Positions 1-10,372 are shown, numbered from the stretch's first letter. The stretch: 64,000 bases of DNA from Oscillospiraceae bacterium (GCA_902787755.1 CADAHL010000001.1:1-64000), one strand, 5' to 3'. Program-made: numbers and translations. The notes: a model not told the origin generated them from the letters alone.

Positions 1-1548
1 TCAAACATTTGAGCTCGAAAAACTCGGACCTCGGGGCCGCCGAGCGTTACTTGATCTTTCAGCACGACGAGAGCAGCAACAAACCGGTTCTTGATGAGTA
101 CGGTCATCTCATTCCGCGCGAGGATTATCGCATCGACACCGTGCTCTGCGGCGATGAGGATTTTGCCATTGCCTGCATGAAAACGAACCTCGCCTATAAC
201 AAAAATCTCTCCCGCGGCGATGTCAAGACGCATCATTACATCATCAGTTTTGATCCCCGCGACGCGGAAGACAACGGCCTGACGATGGATCGCGCGCATG
301 AGCTGGGCTTGGAATTTTGCAAAAAGCATTTCCCCGGCCATCAGGCTTTGGTCGCGACTCACCCGGACGGTCACAACAAAAGCGGCAACATTCATGTGCA
401 TATCGTCATCAACAGTCTGCGCATCGAGCGCGTGCCGCGAATGCCGTACATGGATAAAGACTGCGATATGCTGCCCGGCATGAAGCACCGATGTACATCC
501 GCAGCTCTCCGTTATTTCCGCGCGGAAGTGATGGAAATGTGTCAGCGCGAGGGGCTGTATCAGATCGATCTGCTCAACGGCAGCAATAACAGAATTACTG
601 AACGCGAGTACTGGGCGCAGAAGCAGGGACAGAAAAAACTCGACGAAGAAAACGCCGAGCTGATCGCAAACGGTGAAGAACCGAAGCAGACGAAGTTTGA
701 AACGGACAAGCAAATCCTGCGTCAGCAGATCCGCGCCGCGCTCCAAAAATCCAAATCGTTGGAAGACTTTTTCGATTATCTTTTGGAGGATTACGGCATT
801 GCGGTCAAAGAGAGCCGCGGTCGTTTCAGCTATCTGACGCCGGAGCGCTCGAAGCCGATCACATCGCGCAAGCTGGGAGATGACTTTTCCAAAGAAGCGA
901 TCCTCGCCGCGTTGGAGCAAAATGCAAAACAGATCATTCCTTCTGTCACTCAGAGGCCGGACACTTTTGTCACGCCCGCAGCAAAACCGGAGATCGAAAA
1001 GCTGATTGATCTCGAAGCCAAACGCGCCGAAGGAAAGGGCGAGGGCTACATCCATTGGGGCACGGTCTTCAATCTGAAAACGATGGCGAAGACACTTTTA
1101 TATTTACAGGAAAACGGGCTTACCTGAGAACACAAATACAGCCCGCACCGATCTGAAAAAGATCGAGGCGGAACTGAATGCGAAAAAGGAATTGCAGCGG
1201 CATGTCCTGAACGCCCGCGACGCGAAAGATCTGCACGCGGCGTATCTAAAGCTGCCGAAGAAAAAGCAGGAAAAGTTTTACGAAGAAAACCGTCCGGCGC
1301 TCATTCTCTATGACGCGGCCATGCGGTATTTCAAAGAGAACGAGGTCAAGATGATTCCTACCGTCAAGCGAATCCAGGATGAGATCGAAGATCTGACTTC
1401 GGCGAAAAACGCCGGATACACCGAATACCGTGAGAGCCAAAAGCGCGAAAAGGAGCTGCAGACCGTCAAAGCCAATATTGAAAAAATGCTCCGGCTGCAA
1501 GAGCCGGAGATCGGGCAGGAGCGCAAAAGGGACGAACAGGAATTGTAG
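1..1548 (+). pseudogene. MOBP-type relaxase, frameshifted, 5' end outside window
   Basis: The reading frame is open to the left edge, so the true N terminus with the catalytic tyrosine is missing here. The visible part has the relaxase metal site: His in GHNKSG and the HVH pair in NIHVHIVIN, about 120 residues in. The frame stops at 1127 after LQENGLT, and a second frame (about 1120-1548) continues with a charged coiled-coil tail rich in Lys and Glu. Together these look like one relaxase/mobilisation nuclease broken by a frameshift near 1110-1125. A complete protein would nick oriT and lead strand transfer in conjugative mobilization. The catalytic domain before the shift could still be made, so loss of function is not certain; a sequencing error is also possible. 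Confidence 0.75.
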
Positions 1549-1553
1549 ATCAG

Positions 1554-1670
1554 GTGTCACGCTTTAGGCATGAAAAAATGCAGCGATCATGTAGGTTTCT
1601 ATTGCACGATTCTGACAGGTTAATACGATTTGACCTGCACCCCGGTTTTCCGGCCTTTAGAGCGTGACAC
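1554..1670 (+). ncRNA. Structured repeat, copy 1 of 3 (cloverleaf-like hairpin element)
   Basis: Closing arms GTGTCACGCT (1554-1563) and AGCGTGACAC (1661-1670) are perfectly complementary, with a second pairing TTAGGC/GCCTTTA inside. Within them I see hairpin P2 (GCAT 1568-1571 with ATGC 1578-1581, A-rich loop), P3 (TGTA 1590-1593 with TGCA 1603-1606) and P4 (CAGGT 1616-1620 with ACCTG 1633-1637) with the loop TAATACGATTT. Strand is assigned from the relaxase/recombinase direction and could be the opposite. No known RNA family was recognised. Confidence 0.6.
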
Positions 1671-1682
1671 AAGGGCTGCGGA

Positions 1683-1793
1683 GTGGAAAAATAGAGCTGC
1701 AAAAGTCCAGCAATCATGCGGGTTCCGAGGCGCACTTTTGATGGGGTAATACGATTTCTCGTTCCCCGCGATTTAGGATTTCTATTATTCCAC
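1683..1793 (+). ncRNA. Structured repeat, copy 2 of 3
   Basis: Closing arms GTGGAAAAATAG (1683-1694) and CTATTATTCCAC (1782-1793) pair at 11 of 12 positions although the sequence differs from copy 1. Inside are a P2-like GCTG/CAGC hairpin, the conserved ATCATG block, P3 as TGCG/CGCA, and P4 as GGGG/CCCC around the conserved TAATACGATTT. The stems change between copies while the single-stranded blocks stay, which is the pattern expected of a structured RNA or a folded single-stranded DNA element. Confidence 0.6.
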
Positions 1794-1819
1794 TTTCCCA
1801 GTCCGGTGCCGCTTCGGCT

Positions 1820-1931
1820 GTTAGCTTTTAGGGCATGAAAAATGCAGGCATCATGCGGTTTTCAGGACGCGGTATTGACGAGGGAATATGATTTCCCGTC
1901 TTCCTCGAATTACGCCCTTCTAAACGCTAAC
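1820..1931 (+). ncRNA. Structured repeat, copy 3 of 3
   Basis: Closing arms GTTAGC-TTTAG-GGC (1820-1834) and GCCC-TCTAAACGCTAAC (1914-1931) pair with few mismatches. Inside are P2 as GCAT/ATGC with a GAAAA loop, the conserved ATCATG block, P3 as TGCG/CGCG, and P4 as GGGAA/TTCCC around AATATGATTT. It lies 126-137 bases from the equivalent positions of its neighbours, so the three copies form a regular tandem array between the relaxase and the small gene at 2131. Confidence 0.6.
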
Positions 1932-2130
1932 AAAAATCCGGCAACTCGCTGCCGCTGCGAAAAAGAAATAGGAGCTAAAACGGAAAATCGCCAGATTTGT
2001 CCGGTCGAGGGATTGGGGAGCCGTCATCCCCAACGAGATGGCCGGAGGAAAGAAAAACTCATTTTGGAGTTTTCGTATTCGCCAGGCGTATCTTGCTTTA
2101 GAAATGTCGCGGAAAGGAAAACATGAAAAA

Positions 2131-4313
<2,183 letters not shown>

Positions 4314-4355
4314 ATCTGCGCATGTGCAATGATCATCGTTTTGATCCAGGGCTTT

Positions 4356-5021
4356 TTACAAAAGAGACGGAGGTTCCCGGCCCGGGGCCTGGAACTTTCG
4401 GAGGGACTCCTTCTCAAAGGCCAGGTCTGTCAGCGCGGAGGACAGGAGGACGTGGGGATTCACGTTCGGATCGATCCAGCGGTCCACGTCCGCCTCCGAC
4501 AGAATAAAGGGCATCCGGTCGTGGAGGAAGGCAACCGACTCCGAGGGCTCCCGGGTGAGAATGACAAAGTGGGGGTAGCCGTCTTCCATCCGGTAGATGC
4601 CGCCCAGCCAGGTCATCTCGGCGCCCCTGGGCATGATGGCGTATTTTTCACCGGCCCTGGTCCGGCCCGAGGGGGCGGTCACGTGCTCCCACTCGTAGTA
4701 CCAGGAGGCCGGGATCACGCAGCGGTGGGTGGCCCACCCGTCCCGAAAGCTGGGCTTCTCGGCGGCAGTCTCTGCCCGGGCGTTGGCCACCAGGCGGCCG
4801 AGCCCCTGAACGCGATAGCCCCAGATCATCGGAAACACGGCCTTGGTCCCGGACCTGCTGGAGGCCAGCACCGGCACCAGCATATCCGGAAAAATCTCGC
4901 CCTCGGTGGTCAGGGGCTTTGCGATGCGGGCGATGTTGCTGCGATAAAGCCGGGATCGGTTGGCGGCCTCCACAATGGGCCGGAGCCTGGGGGACATCTC
5001 CATGTAGTAGCGACAGCACAT
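4356..5021 (-). CDS. SRAP-domain protein (YedK/HMCES family abasic-site shield)
   Basis: This 221-residue protein starts MCCRYY, with Cys2 as the conserved residue that forms a thiazolidine crosslink to abasic sites in single-stranded DNA. Other family marks are NARAETA near residue 80, PASWYYEW with the conserved Glu near 105, and FLHDRMP with the conserved His near 180. It acts in the cytoplasm on damaged replication forks. Its ATG directly follows the stop of the YolD-like gene with no gap, so it is the last gene of the leftward polymerase cassette and probably shares its damage-inducible control. Confidence 0.93.
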   Translation of the reverse strand: MCCRYYMEMSPRLRPIVEAANRSRLYRSNIARIAKPLTTEGEIFPDMLVPVLASSRSGTKAVFPMIWGYRVQGLGRLVANARAETAAEKPSFRDGWATHRCVIPASWYYEWEHVTAPSGRTRAGEKYAIMPRGAEMTWLGGIYRMEDGYPHFVILTREPSESVAFLHDRMPFILSEADVDRWIDPNVNPHVLLSSALTDLAFEKESLRKFQAPGREPPSLL

Positions 5022-5519
5022 CTAAGCTTCCTCCTTATCGCTCTCCTCGATCCGGATCTCCGTCAGATCGGCCAGGTCGATCTCCGTCTCGTCGATCCGC
5101 AGGGTTCCGGTCAGCTCCGGGTCCACCTTCCGGACCACGCCGGTCAGCGTCTCATAGCGGCCGCGCAGACCGTAGGCCTCGTGATTTTCGTCCCGGCAGG
5201 GCACGTAATAGGTCACGCTGACCGTCACGGGATCGGCCCGGACCAGCCGCAGGCTCCGGGTCCGCTCCCGGAGAAGGGCCAGCGCGCGCTCCAGCCGCTC
5301 CTGCTCTTCCTCGTTCAGCTCCCGTTTTTCCTCGTAGAGTTCCAGCTTTTCCTCAATGGCCTGCTCGAAGCCCTTCAGCGCCGCGAAGGGGGAGAAGATC
5401 TTCGCCCGCTGCCCCAGGTCCATCCTGGGGTGTCGGAGCGAAAACTCGTCGTAAGGGTCGTGGCGCGGCCGATCGCGGCGGTAGGCGCCGCCATATTTGT
5501 CCTCTGAAGCGTGATCCAT
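5022..5519 (-). CDS. YolD-like family protein
   Basis: This is a 165-residue protein. The segment HPRMDLGQRAKIFSPFAAL (residues about 29-47) matches the YolD-like signature of a conserved basic/aromatic stretch ending in FAPF-type residues. A Glu/Arg-rich helix follows, then a beta-rich C-terminal half. YolD proteins are regularly found beside UvrX/UmuC-like polymerases and are thought to take part in the same damage response. It lies 14 bases downstream of the polymerase stop and directly upstream of the SRAP gene. Exact biochemical role is unknown. Confidence 0.8.
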   Translation of the reverse strand: MDHASEDKYGGAYRRDRPRHDPYDEFSLRHPRMDLGQRAKIFSPFAALKGFEQAIEEKLELYEEKRELNEEEQERLERALALLRERTRSLRLVRADPVTVSVTYYVPCRDENHEAYGLRGRYETLTGVVRKVDPELTGTLRIDETEIDLADLTEIRIEESDKEEA

Positions 5520-5533
5520 AGCAGTCTTCCTTC

Positions 5534-6961
5534 TTATGCCCGGTGGCCTCCGATCTGGCCGTTGCGCTCGATGGCGGTGGCCCCCTCCTGAAAGTTCGTG
5601 CCCTTGAGCAGGGAATTGGACCCGTATTTTTTCCGCACCTCCAGCATGGCCCCTTCCAGCCTGCGTTCCTTCTCCAGCGCCTCGTGATCGGAGAACAGAT
5701 CCAGCTGATAGATGCTGTTGTCCGGCTTTACGTCCTCGGCGCAGATCCCGAGGCGACGGAACAGCAGCCGGTGATCGGCCTTCGCGTCAAAGGAGGCCAG
5801 CAGAAGGGGGGAGATGAGGCTCAGGGCGTTGCTGCGTCCCCGGAGGCGGACGGTGCCGCCGCTGTGGACCGGGTGCAGACGACCGTAAAAGTCCGGCTTG
5901 ACGGGGCCGGAGTAAGAGGGGTGGACCTCAAGGCTCTTGTAGTCGTAGGATACCCACCAGCCCAGGGCGGGGGTGGTCAGGTTTTTGCTGAACAGATCGG
6001 CGCAGAGCAGATCGATCATCTCCTGCAGTACGATCCTGGCCTCGGCATAGGAATAGGGCCGGGGGAGGACCTGCCCGGAGGACAGGCTGTTGGCCTGGGT
6101 CCGGTAGGACTTGATGTCCTCCATGCCCACCGGCTCGATGCCCCAGGCGTGATCGATCAGGATCTCTCCGTCGATGCCGAAGGCCCGATAGAAGAATTCC
6201 TCGTCCCGCAGGGAGCGCAGGGCGATATCGCCCATGGTGTACAGATGCTCGTCCATCAGCCGCCGGGCCTTGCCCGGACCCAGCTGCCAAAAGTCCGTCA
6301 GGGGACTGTGATCCCAGAGCAGACGGCGGTAGGACATCTCGTCCAGCTCGGCGATCCGCACCCCGTCCCGATCCGCCGGGGTCTTCTTGGCCACGATATC
6401 CATGGCCACCTTGGCCAGGTACAGATTGGTGCCGATGCCCACGGTGGCGGTGATGCCGGTCTTGGAGAGCACCTCCCGGATCATGGTGCGCGCCATGATA
6501 TGGGCGGGACTGACGCCCTGCTCCCGGGCCTGCTGTTCGTAGCGGGCAAGGTAGCGGGTGCAGTCGATGAAGGCCTCGTCAATGCTGTAGACGTGGATAT
6601 CCTCCGGAGCGACGTAGTGCAGATAGATCGAGAAGATCAGCGCGGAGATACGCTCGTACTCCGCCATTCGGGGCGGCGCGATATAGAACTGCGTCTGGGT
6701 GTGATGGGCGGCGTCGTAGAGCCGGATGGCCTGTTTGGCCTCAAAGAGCCGAGGCCGGGAAGGGACGCCCATGGCCTTCAGGGCGGGGGAGACGGCCAGG
6801 CAGATGGTCTGATCCGAGCGGGTCTCGTCGGCTACCAGAAGCCGGGCGCTCAGCGGGTCCAGCCCCCGGGCCACGCACTCCACCGAGGCGTAGTAGGACT
6901 TCAGGTCGATGCAGATGCAGCTGCGCCGCCGGGGGCGGTCCTCACACACGGGAGCCTCCAT
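5534..6961 (-). CDS. Y-family DNA polymerase, UmuC/UvrX-like
   Basis: This 475-residue translesion polymerase has the first catalytic Asp in CICIDLKSYYASVE (Asp19) and the catalytic pair in YSIDEAFID near residue 128. TVGIGTNLYLAKVAMD and the helix-hairpin-helix-like LWQLGPGKARRLM segment follow, and then a little-finger-like C-terminal region with LDLFSD. It would copy past lesions at the cost of accuracy. The start overlaps the end of the LexA-like gene by 20 bases, which indicates co-translation. UvrX-type polymerases of this kind are often carried on mobile elements in Firmicutes. Confidence 0.93.
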   Translation of the reverse strand: MEAPVCEDRPRRRSCICIDLKSYYASVECVARGLDPLSARLLVADETRSDQTICLAVSPALKAMGVPSRPRLFEAKQAIRLYDAAHHTQTQFYIAPPRMAEYERISALIFSIYLHYVAPEDIHVYSIDEAFIDCTRYLARYEQQAREQGVSPAHIMARTMIREVLSKTGITATVGIGTNLYLAKVAMDIVAKKTPADRDGVRIAELDEMSYRRLLWDHSPLTDFWQLGPGKARRLMDEHLYTMGDIALRSLRDEEFFYRAFGIDGEILIDHAWGIEPVGMEDIKSYRTQANSLSSGQVLPRPYSYAEARIVLQEMIDLLCADLFSKNLTTPALGWWVSYDYKSLEVHPSYSGPVKPDFYGRLHPVHSGGTVRLRGRSNALSLISPLLLASFDAKADHRLLFRRLGICAEDVKPDNSIYQLDLFSDHEALEKERRLEGAMLEVRKKYGSNSLLKGTNFQEGATAIERNGQIGGHRA

Positions 6962-7805
6962 GCACTGTCAGCCAGGCTTCCGCTTCCTCCCGGGTGGGGA
7001 TATCCGTTCCGGAGACCGTGCCCAGCACCCGGCCGATCAGATACACCGATTCCTCCTCGTCAAAACGCAGCACCGGATATTTGGGATTCAGGGAATGGAG
7101 CCCGTCCGCCTCGTAGCGCTTGATATAGGTCTCGTTGCCCACGATAAAGGCGCCGATCTCGCCGGTATGCAGGGCCGCCGCGCCGCCGGATTTCTCCACG
7201 AGCACCAGATCCCCGGTGTGATAATCGGGTTCCATACTGTCGCCGTTGACGCGGAAGACGTAGTCGGCGCGCCGGGTCTCGGGAGAATCGTAGAGATAGA
7301 AGGGTTGGGCCTCCTGCTCAAACTCCGTGGGATCGGCGGCGCCGGCGGCCAGGGAGCGCTCAAAATACAGAAGCCTGTGCAGCTCGGGCCGGCCCTCGGC
7401 GTCCTGCACGAAGCGCAGGGTCTCCAGCATCCGGTCCACGGCGTACTGATTGCCCGGACTGAGCTTCCGGTAGCCCTCCACAAGCTTCTTTTCCCGGCTG
7501 GACAGGAGGCCTTCCGGCTTTTCGACCGCGTAGAGATCATAGAGGCTGATCCCCAGAGCCTGGCAGATGGCCGGCAGCAGATTCACGTCCGGCCGGGACC
7601 GACCGCACTCCCAGTTGCTGACGGCGTTGGCGGATACGCCGAGCCTGGCGGCAAAGGCCTTCTGCTCGATGGCTCTCAGCTCCCGGTAAACTTTGATCTG
7701 CCCGCAGATCAGGGGCAGCGAGGCTTTCTCCACCGGCTTTCCGGTGTTCAGATCAATGGCGGTGGACTCCGCCGGGGCGGACAGAGAGATCTTGCGGCGC
7801 GGCAT
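6942..7805 (-). CDS. LexA-like self-cleaving repressor (XRE helix-turn-helix plus S24 peptidase)
   Basis: This is a 287-residue protein. An XRE helix-turn-helix lies at about 36-90 (FAARLGVSANAVSNWECGR), followed by a linker and an S24 peptidase domain. The serine is in RVNGDSMEP (Ser190) and the lysine in ETYIKRYE (Lys229). An Ala-Gly bond at 154-155 lies 36 residues before Ser190, close to the spacing in LexA, so RecA-stimulated self-cleavage is likely. The ATG at 7805 is chosen over an upstream start because AGGAGGTG sits 6 bases before it. It heads the cassette with the polymerase, YolD-like and SRAP genes and probably represses them until DNA damage. Confidence 0.9.
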   Translation of the reverse strand: MPRRKISLSAPAESTAIDLNTGKPVEKASLPLICGQIKVYRELRAIEQKAFAARLGVSANAVSNWECGRSRPDVNLLPAICQALGISLYDLYAVEKPEGLLSSREKKLVEGYRKLSPGNQYAVDRMLETLRFVQDAEGRPELHRLLYFERSLAAGAADPTEFEQEAQPFYLYDSPETRRADYVFRVNGDSMEPDYHTGDLVLVEKSGGAAALHTGEIGAFIVGNETYIKRYEADGLHSLNPKYPVLRFDEEESVYLIGRVLGTVSGTDIPTREEAEAWLTVHGGSRV

Positions 7806-7836
7806 ACACGGCACCTCCTGTTTCAGAACTGAGGCC

Positions 7837-7865
7837 ATTATAACACATAAAAATGCGATTGTAAA
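7837..7865 (-). promoter_or_regulatory. SigA-type promoter of the LexA-like/polymerase cassette
   Basis: On the minus strand TTTACA (7860-7865) and TATAAT (7837-7842) are 17 bases apart, 32 bases before the LexA-like start. Confidence 0.8.
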
Positions 7866-7880
7866 GAAAAGAAAGAATTA

Positions 7881-7902
7881 CAAAACGCAAATAAATGTTT
7901 TG
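7881..7902. promoter_or_regulatory. Inverted repeat upstream of cassette promoter, candidate operator
   Basis: CAAAAC (7881-7886) and GTTTTG (7897-7902) are perfect arms around a 10-base AT-rich spacer, just upstream of the -35 box. It may be the binding site of the divergent-lying repressor's own product. It does not match the Bacillus LexA box. Confidence 0.35.
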
Positions 7903-8044
7903 CGAACGAAAATAAAATGCCCGGGCGGGATAGGCCCCGTCCGGGATAAGCGCCAGTCGAAGGAGAGTTCGATCACGCCCTGTTCAAATAGTTATCAGGC
8001 TTCATCCGTTCCGGCTACATGGCAGAGAACTGCGGGATGAAAGC

Positions 8045-9217
8045 TTAGTCATCCATATCATAATCGTCGATGTTGAGCAGCCGTACGCCGCCGGCCGTGG
8101 GATGTCTCCCAATGATCTCGCCCCACCGGTGATTATACTCTTCTACAAAGGCGCGCTTGCTGCCATTATACAACCAAACGCACCACCCGCATTGTCCCTC
8201 CGGGTTCTTCAGGGGAATGAAATGGACCGTAATGTCCAACAGCTTTCTGGGATCACCCTCGGGCGTGAAACGGACCCCGAATGCCCGTTTCATTCCTTCG
8301 TCCATCGCTTTCCGCCAGCCAAGCCCGTCCTTCACGCCTTCCCGGATGGGAAAATGGGGCAATTCCGTATAGTAGATCCACTGCCCGGCTGCTGTCTGAA
8401 TCTTTTCCAGGGAGAGGGGAATCGTCTTTCTGTGACGCTGATCCAGGGAGCATTCCAACCGAACATGGCGGAAGCGGATATCCTCATTTTCAACGTAGCT
8501 GCCTGAAAAAGCGATGGCAAGGCCCCGGGTTTTTTCGCCGGTATTGATGGCGAAACAGCACTGGTCCTTTCCAATTTCACAAGGCATCAGGCTGGGCTGA
8601 AAAAGCGACAGCTTCGGCGGCTCCGGTTTTGAGGCCGATTCGGGAAGCTTGAAATAAAAGCTCTGCACACACTTACCAAACTGATCCGCGATCAGCTCGT
8701 CGCAAAATCGTCCCTGTCCGGGGCTAAGCCCAAGCAGCGGCTCAAGCTCATCCAAAGCGTTCTCAGCGAAAGAATATTTCCGGCGGAGAACCGCCTTCCA
8801 CTGTGCGGCGTCAGAGACCAGATCCTTCCACTGCGTCGGCATTGAACGAGCCTTGAGCCCGGGATAAGTCCCTATTTTCACCCAGGCGCTGATATCAAGC
8901 TTTTTGTTGATCCTGTTCAGTAGCAGACAGTCACTGTCGAAACAGGAGACTGTCAGCACATCCGCAGAGAACTGTTCGGAGAGTGGCTCAGAGATCGCCA
9001 GGATCGAGTCCTCCGTAAAGAAATCAAGGCCGTCCGAACAGACAGAGACCCATCTTCCGCCCGGATCATAGATCGAAAGCGACAGATCCGCCGCCTTCGG
9101 ATCATCCATCGGCAGGTAGCCGCTCGCGCCTAAACGATCTACCAGTGCCGCCCGGAAGGCGTCCATGTCAAATTCAGCGGTTTTGTGTATGTGAAGATTC
9201 GAGAAAAACCACCCCAC
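8045..9217 (-). CDS. Uncharacterized protein
   Basis: This is a 390-residue soluble protein of unknown function. It starts with a GTG codon preceded by GAGGG, giving the N terminus MGWFFSNLHIHK. No signal peptide, membrane segment or known catalytic motif was found. Cysteines are scattered (for example CCFAIN) and the C terminus is Asp-rich (NIDDYDMDD). It stands alone, between the damage-response cassette and a block of lower-GC small genes, so it is probably part of the accessory region. An immunity or polymorphic-toxin-associated role would be a guess. Confidence 0.7.
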   Translation of the reverse strand: MGWFFSNLHIHKTAEFDMDAFRAALVDRLGASGYLPMDDPKAADLSLSIYDPGGRWVSVCSDGLDFFTEDSILAISEPLSEQFSADVLTVSCFDSDCLLLNRINKKLDISAWVKIGTYPGLKARSMPTQWKDLVSDAAQWKAVLRRKYSFAENALDELEPLLGLSPGQGRFCDELIADQFGKCVQSFYFKLPESASKPEPPKLSLFQPSLMPCEIGKDQCCFAINTGEKTRGLAIAFSGSYVENEDIRFRHVRLECSLDQRHRKTIPLSLEKIQTAAGQWIYYTELPHFPIREGVKDGLGWRKAMDEGMKRAFGVRFTPEGDPRKLLDITVHFIPLKNPEGQCGWCVWLYNGSKRAFVEEYNHRWGEIIGRHPTAGGVRLLNIDDYDMDD

Positions 9218-9277
9218 ACGTTTGCCCTCACTTTCGTAGTGTTATTTGGCCTGTATCTGCTGCCCGGTCGAGGCCTG

Positions 9278-9481
9278 TTATTTGCTGATTTCCTTTTCTG
9301 CCTCTTTCAGGAAAGCGGCGCATTCTGGCGTTAGCTTCAGAACGTCTCTTGCCCTGTGCCGGTGCAGCACGTCTTGCGCGCTGCTGACAAAATCGGGACT
9401 GCACAAGCGAAGCGTCTGCTGATAGGCGGCCGCAGCCCGCTCTACCTGCCCCTCGTTCAGCGCAATCAGTTCAATGTCCAT
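9278..9481 (-). CDS. Small hypothetical protein (67 aa)
   Basis: A 67-residue frame starts at an ATG overlapping the end of the next upstream frame (9471-9623) by 11 bases. It has a helical, charged look (QVERAAAAYQQTLRL, ECAAFLKEAEKEIS) with no recognised domain. The tight overlap with its neighbour supports translation, but the region also looks like worn-down accessory DNA. Confidence 0.4.
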   Translation of the reverse strand: MDIELIALNEGQVERAAAAYQQTLRLCSPDFVSSAQDVLHRHRARDVLKLTPECAAFLKEAEKEISK

Positions 9482-9623
9482 GTTCGATCACGGTCCGTTC
9501 CAATCGCTTTTTAGACTTCATCCGTACTTCTCTTTTAAACCAATCCTTTAGCCGACTATACATTGCTTTGACAGGCTTATCCGTTTGCCAGCCATCTTCT
9601 GTTTCGACCGCTACGGATATCAT
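9471..9623 (-). CDS. Small basic hypothetical protein (50 aa)
   Basis: The 50-codon frame begins at ATG 9623 and encodes MISVAVETEDGW, then a Lys/Arg-rich C-terminal half (KREVRMKSKKRLER). Its stop overlaps the start of the 67-residue frame. No clear ribosome binding site is seen. It may be a real leader-like peptide or a fragment of a decayed gene. Confidence 0.35.
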   Translation of the reverse strand: MISVAVETEDGWQTDKPVKAMYSRLKDWFKREVRMKSKKRLERTVIEHGH

Positions 9624-9790
9624 TTATTTGCGTCGATATGTTACCGGCACAGGAGACATACCGTCTCCACATGCCTTGGGACAATAGAGTGAATAAAAAC
9701 AGCCATTATCTACGCTGCCCACACGCCCCTCGGCGTTAGGACTATGCCGTTGAACAAAGATATTCATACTGTTATTCCTGTAGGGAATTA

Positions 9791-10372
9791 TTATGTGTCC
9801 GCCAACAGTTTTCGGAGGCACTGCAATCCATTATTCTCTTTTTCATTTAATTCTTCAATTGAAATATAACCCGCTTCACAAACGTGGATATGCTCATGAG
9901 CAGCAAACAAATCTTCTTTGGACTCGATTTTTACAGACAAATCGTAGCAATAATAGCATTCATCAGTAAAATCACAGTTCCCCGTTATCACGGGACATCC
10001 CGCTACATAGTAATGATGTTTTCTAAATCCAATCAGGTCGCCCTGATGAAACAAAACAGGGAGATTACAAACCTCAAGGAAAGGGTAAAGAGGAAATCCC
10101 TCATGAGGAAACAAGGAAGCATATATTCTGTTAGATTCTTCTCCCGTATATCCCGTTTTTTTGATTTCCGCTATTGCAGTGTTCAAAAGCGTTTTTTCGG
10201 AATCAGTATCGGCAATTTCTGCAAGTTGCTTCAACAGTTTTATCTTATGTCTTTTCGCAGCATATTCCGAAACGATCGTCGCCTGTTGTAAAACGGACAG
10301 TTGGATCGGGTGATCTAGCAAATATTCTTTTAATCTCTTTGAAGGAATTAACGCAATTATACTGTTTATCAT
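9791..10372 (-). CDS. Uncharacterized protein of lower-GC accessory block
   Basis: This 193-residue protein has AAGGATC before its ATG. The N-terminal part is basic and helical (LIPSKRLKEYLL, AAKRHKIKLLKQL); the C-terminal half has clustered cysteines (ECYYCYD, HVCEAG) that might bind metal. Codon and base use are clearly more AT-rich than in the surrounding housekeeping genes, pointing to recent transfer. No family was recognised. The stretch 9624-9790 downstream holds no gene I can support beyond a short overlapping frame. Confidence 0.65.
   Translation of the reverse strand: MINSIIALIPSKRLKEYLLDHPIQLSVLQQATIVSEYAAKRHKIKLLKQLAEIADTDSEKTLLNTAIAEIKKTGYTGEESNRIYASLFPHEGFPLYPFLEVCNLPVLFHQGDLIGFRKHHYYVAGCPVITGNCDFTDECYYCYDLSVKIESKEDLFAAHEHIHVCEAGYISIEELNEKENNGLQCLRKLLADT

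Noticed and set aside
1554..1931. Integron attC-like sites (copy 3 has GTTAGC...GCTAAC arms)
   Set aside because: The arms differ in the other two copies and run in the inverted order compared with attC; no integrase or cassette genes are present.
1554..1931. CRISPR array
   Set aside because: Units are over 100 bases, internally structured, and not separated by uniform short spacers; no cas genes nearby.
4329..5507. Long forward frame of about 390 codons opposite the SRAP gene
   Set aside because: It is a GC-rich shadow of the SRAP and YolD-like genes; composition and motifs favour the minus strand.
7919..7945. GC-rich hairpin near 7930 as a terminator
   Set aside because: The stem is good but has no T-run on either strand.
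9624..9821. 65-residue minus-strand frame upstream of the small accessory genes
   Set aside because: No ribosome binding site or domain and it overlaps the end of a better-supported gene; kept out of the feature list.
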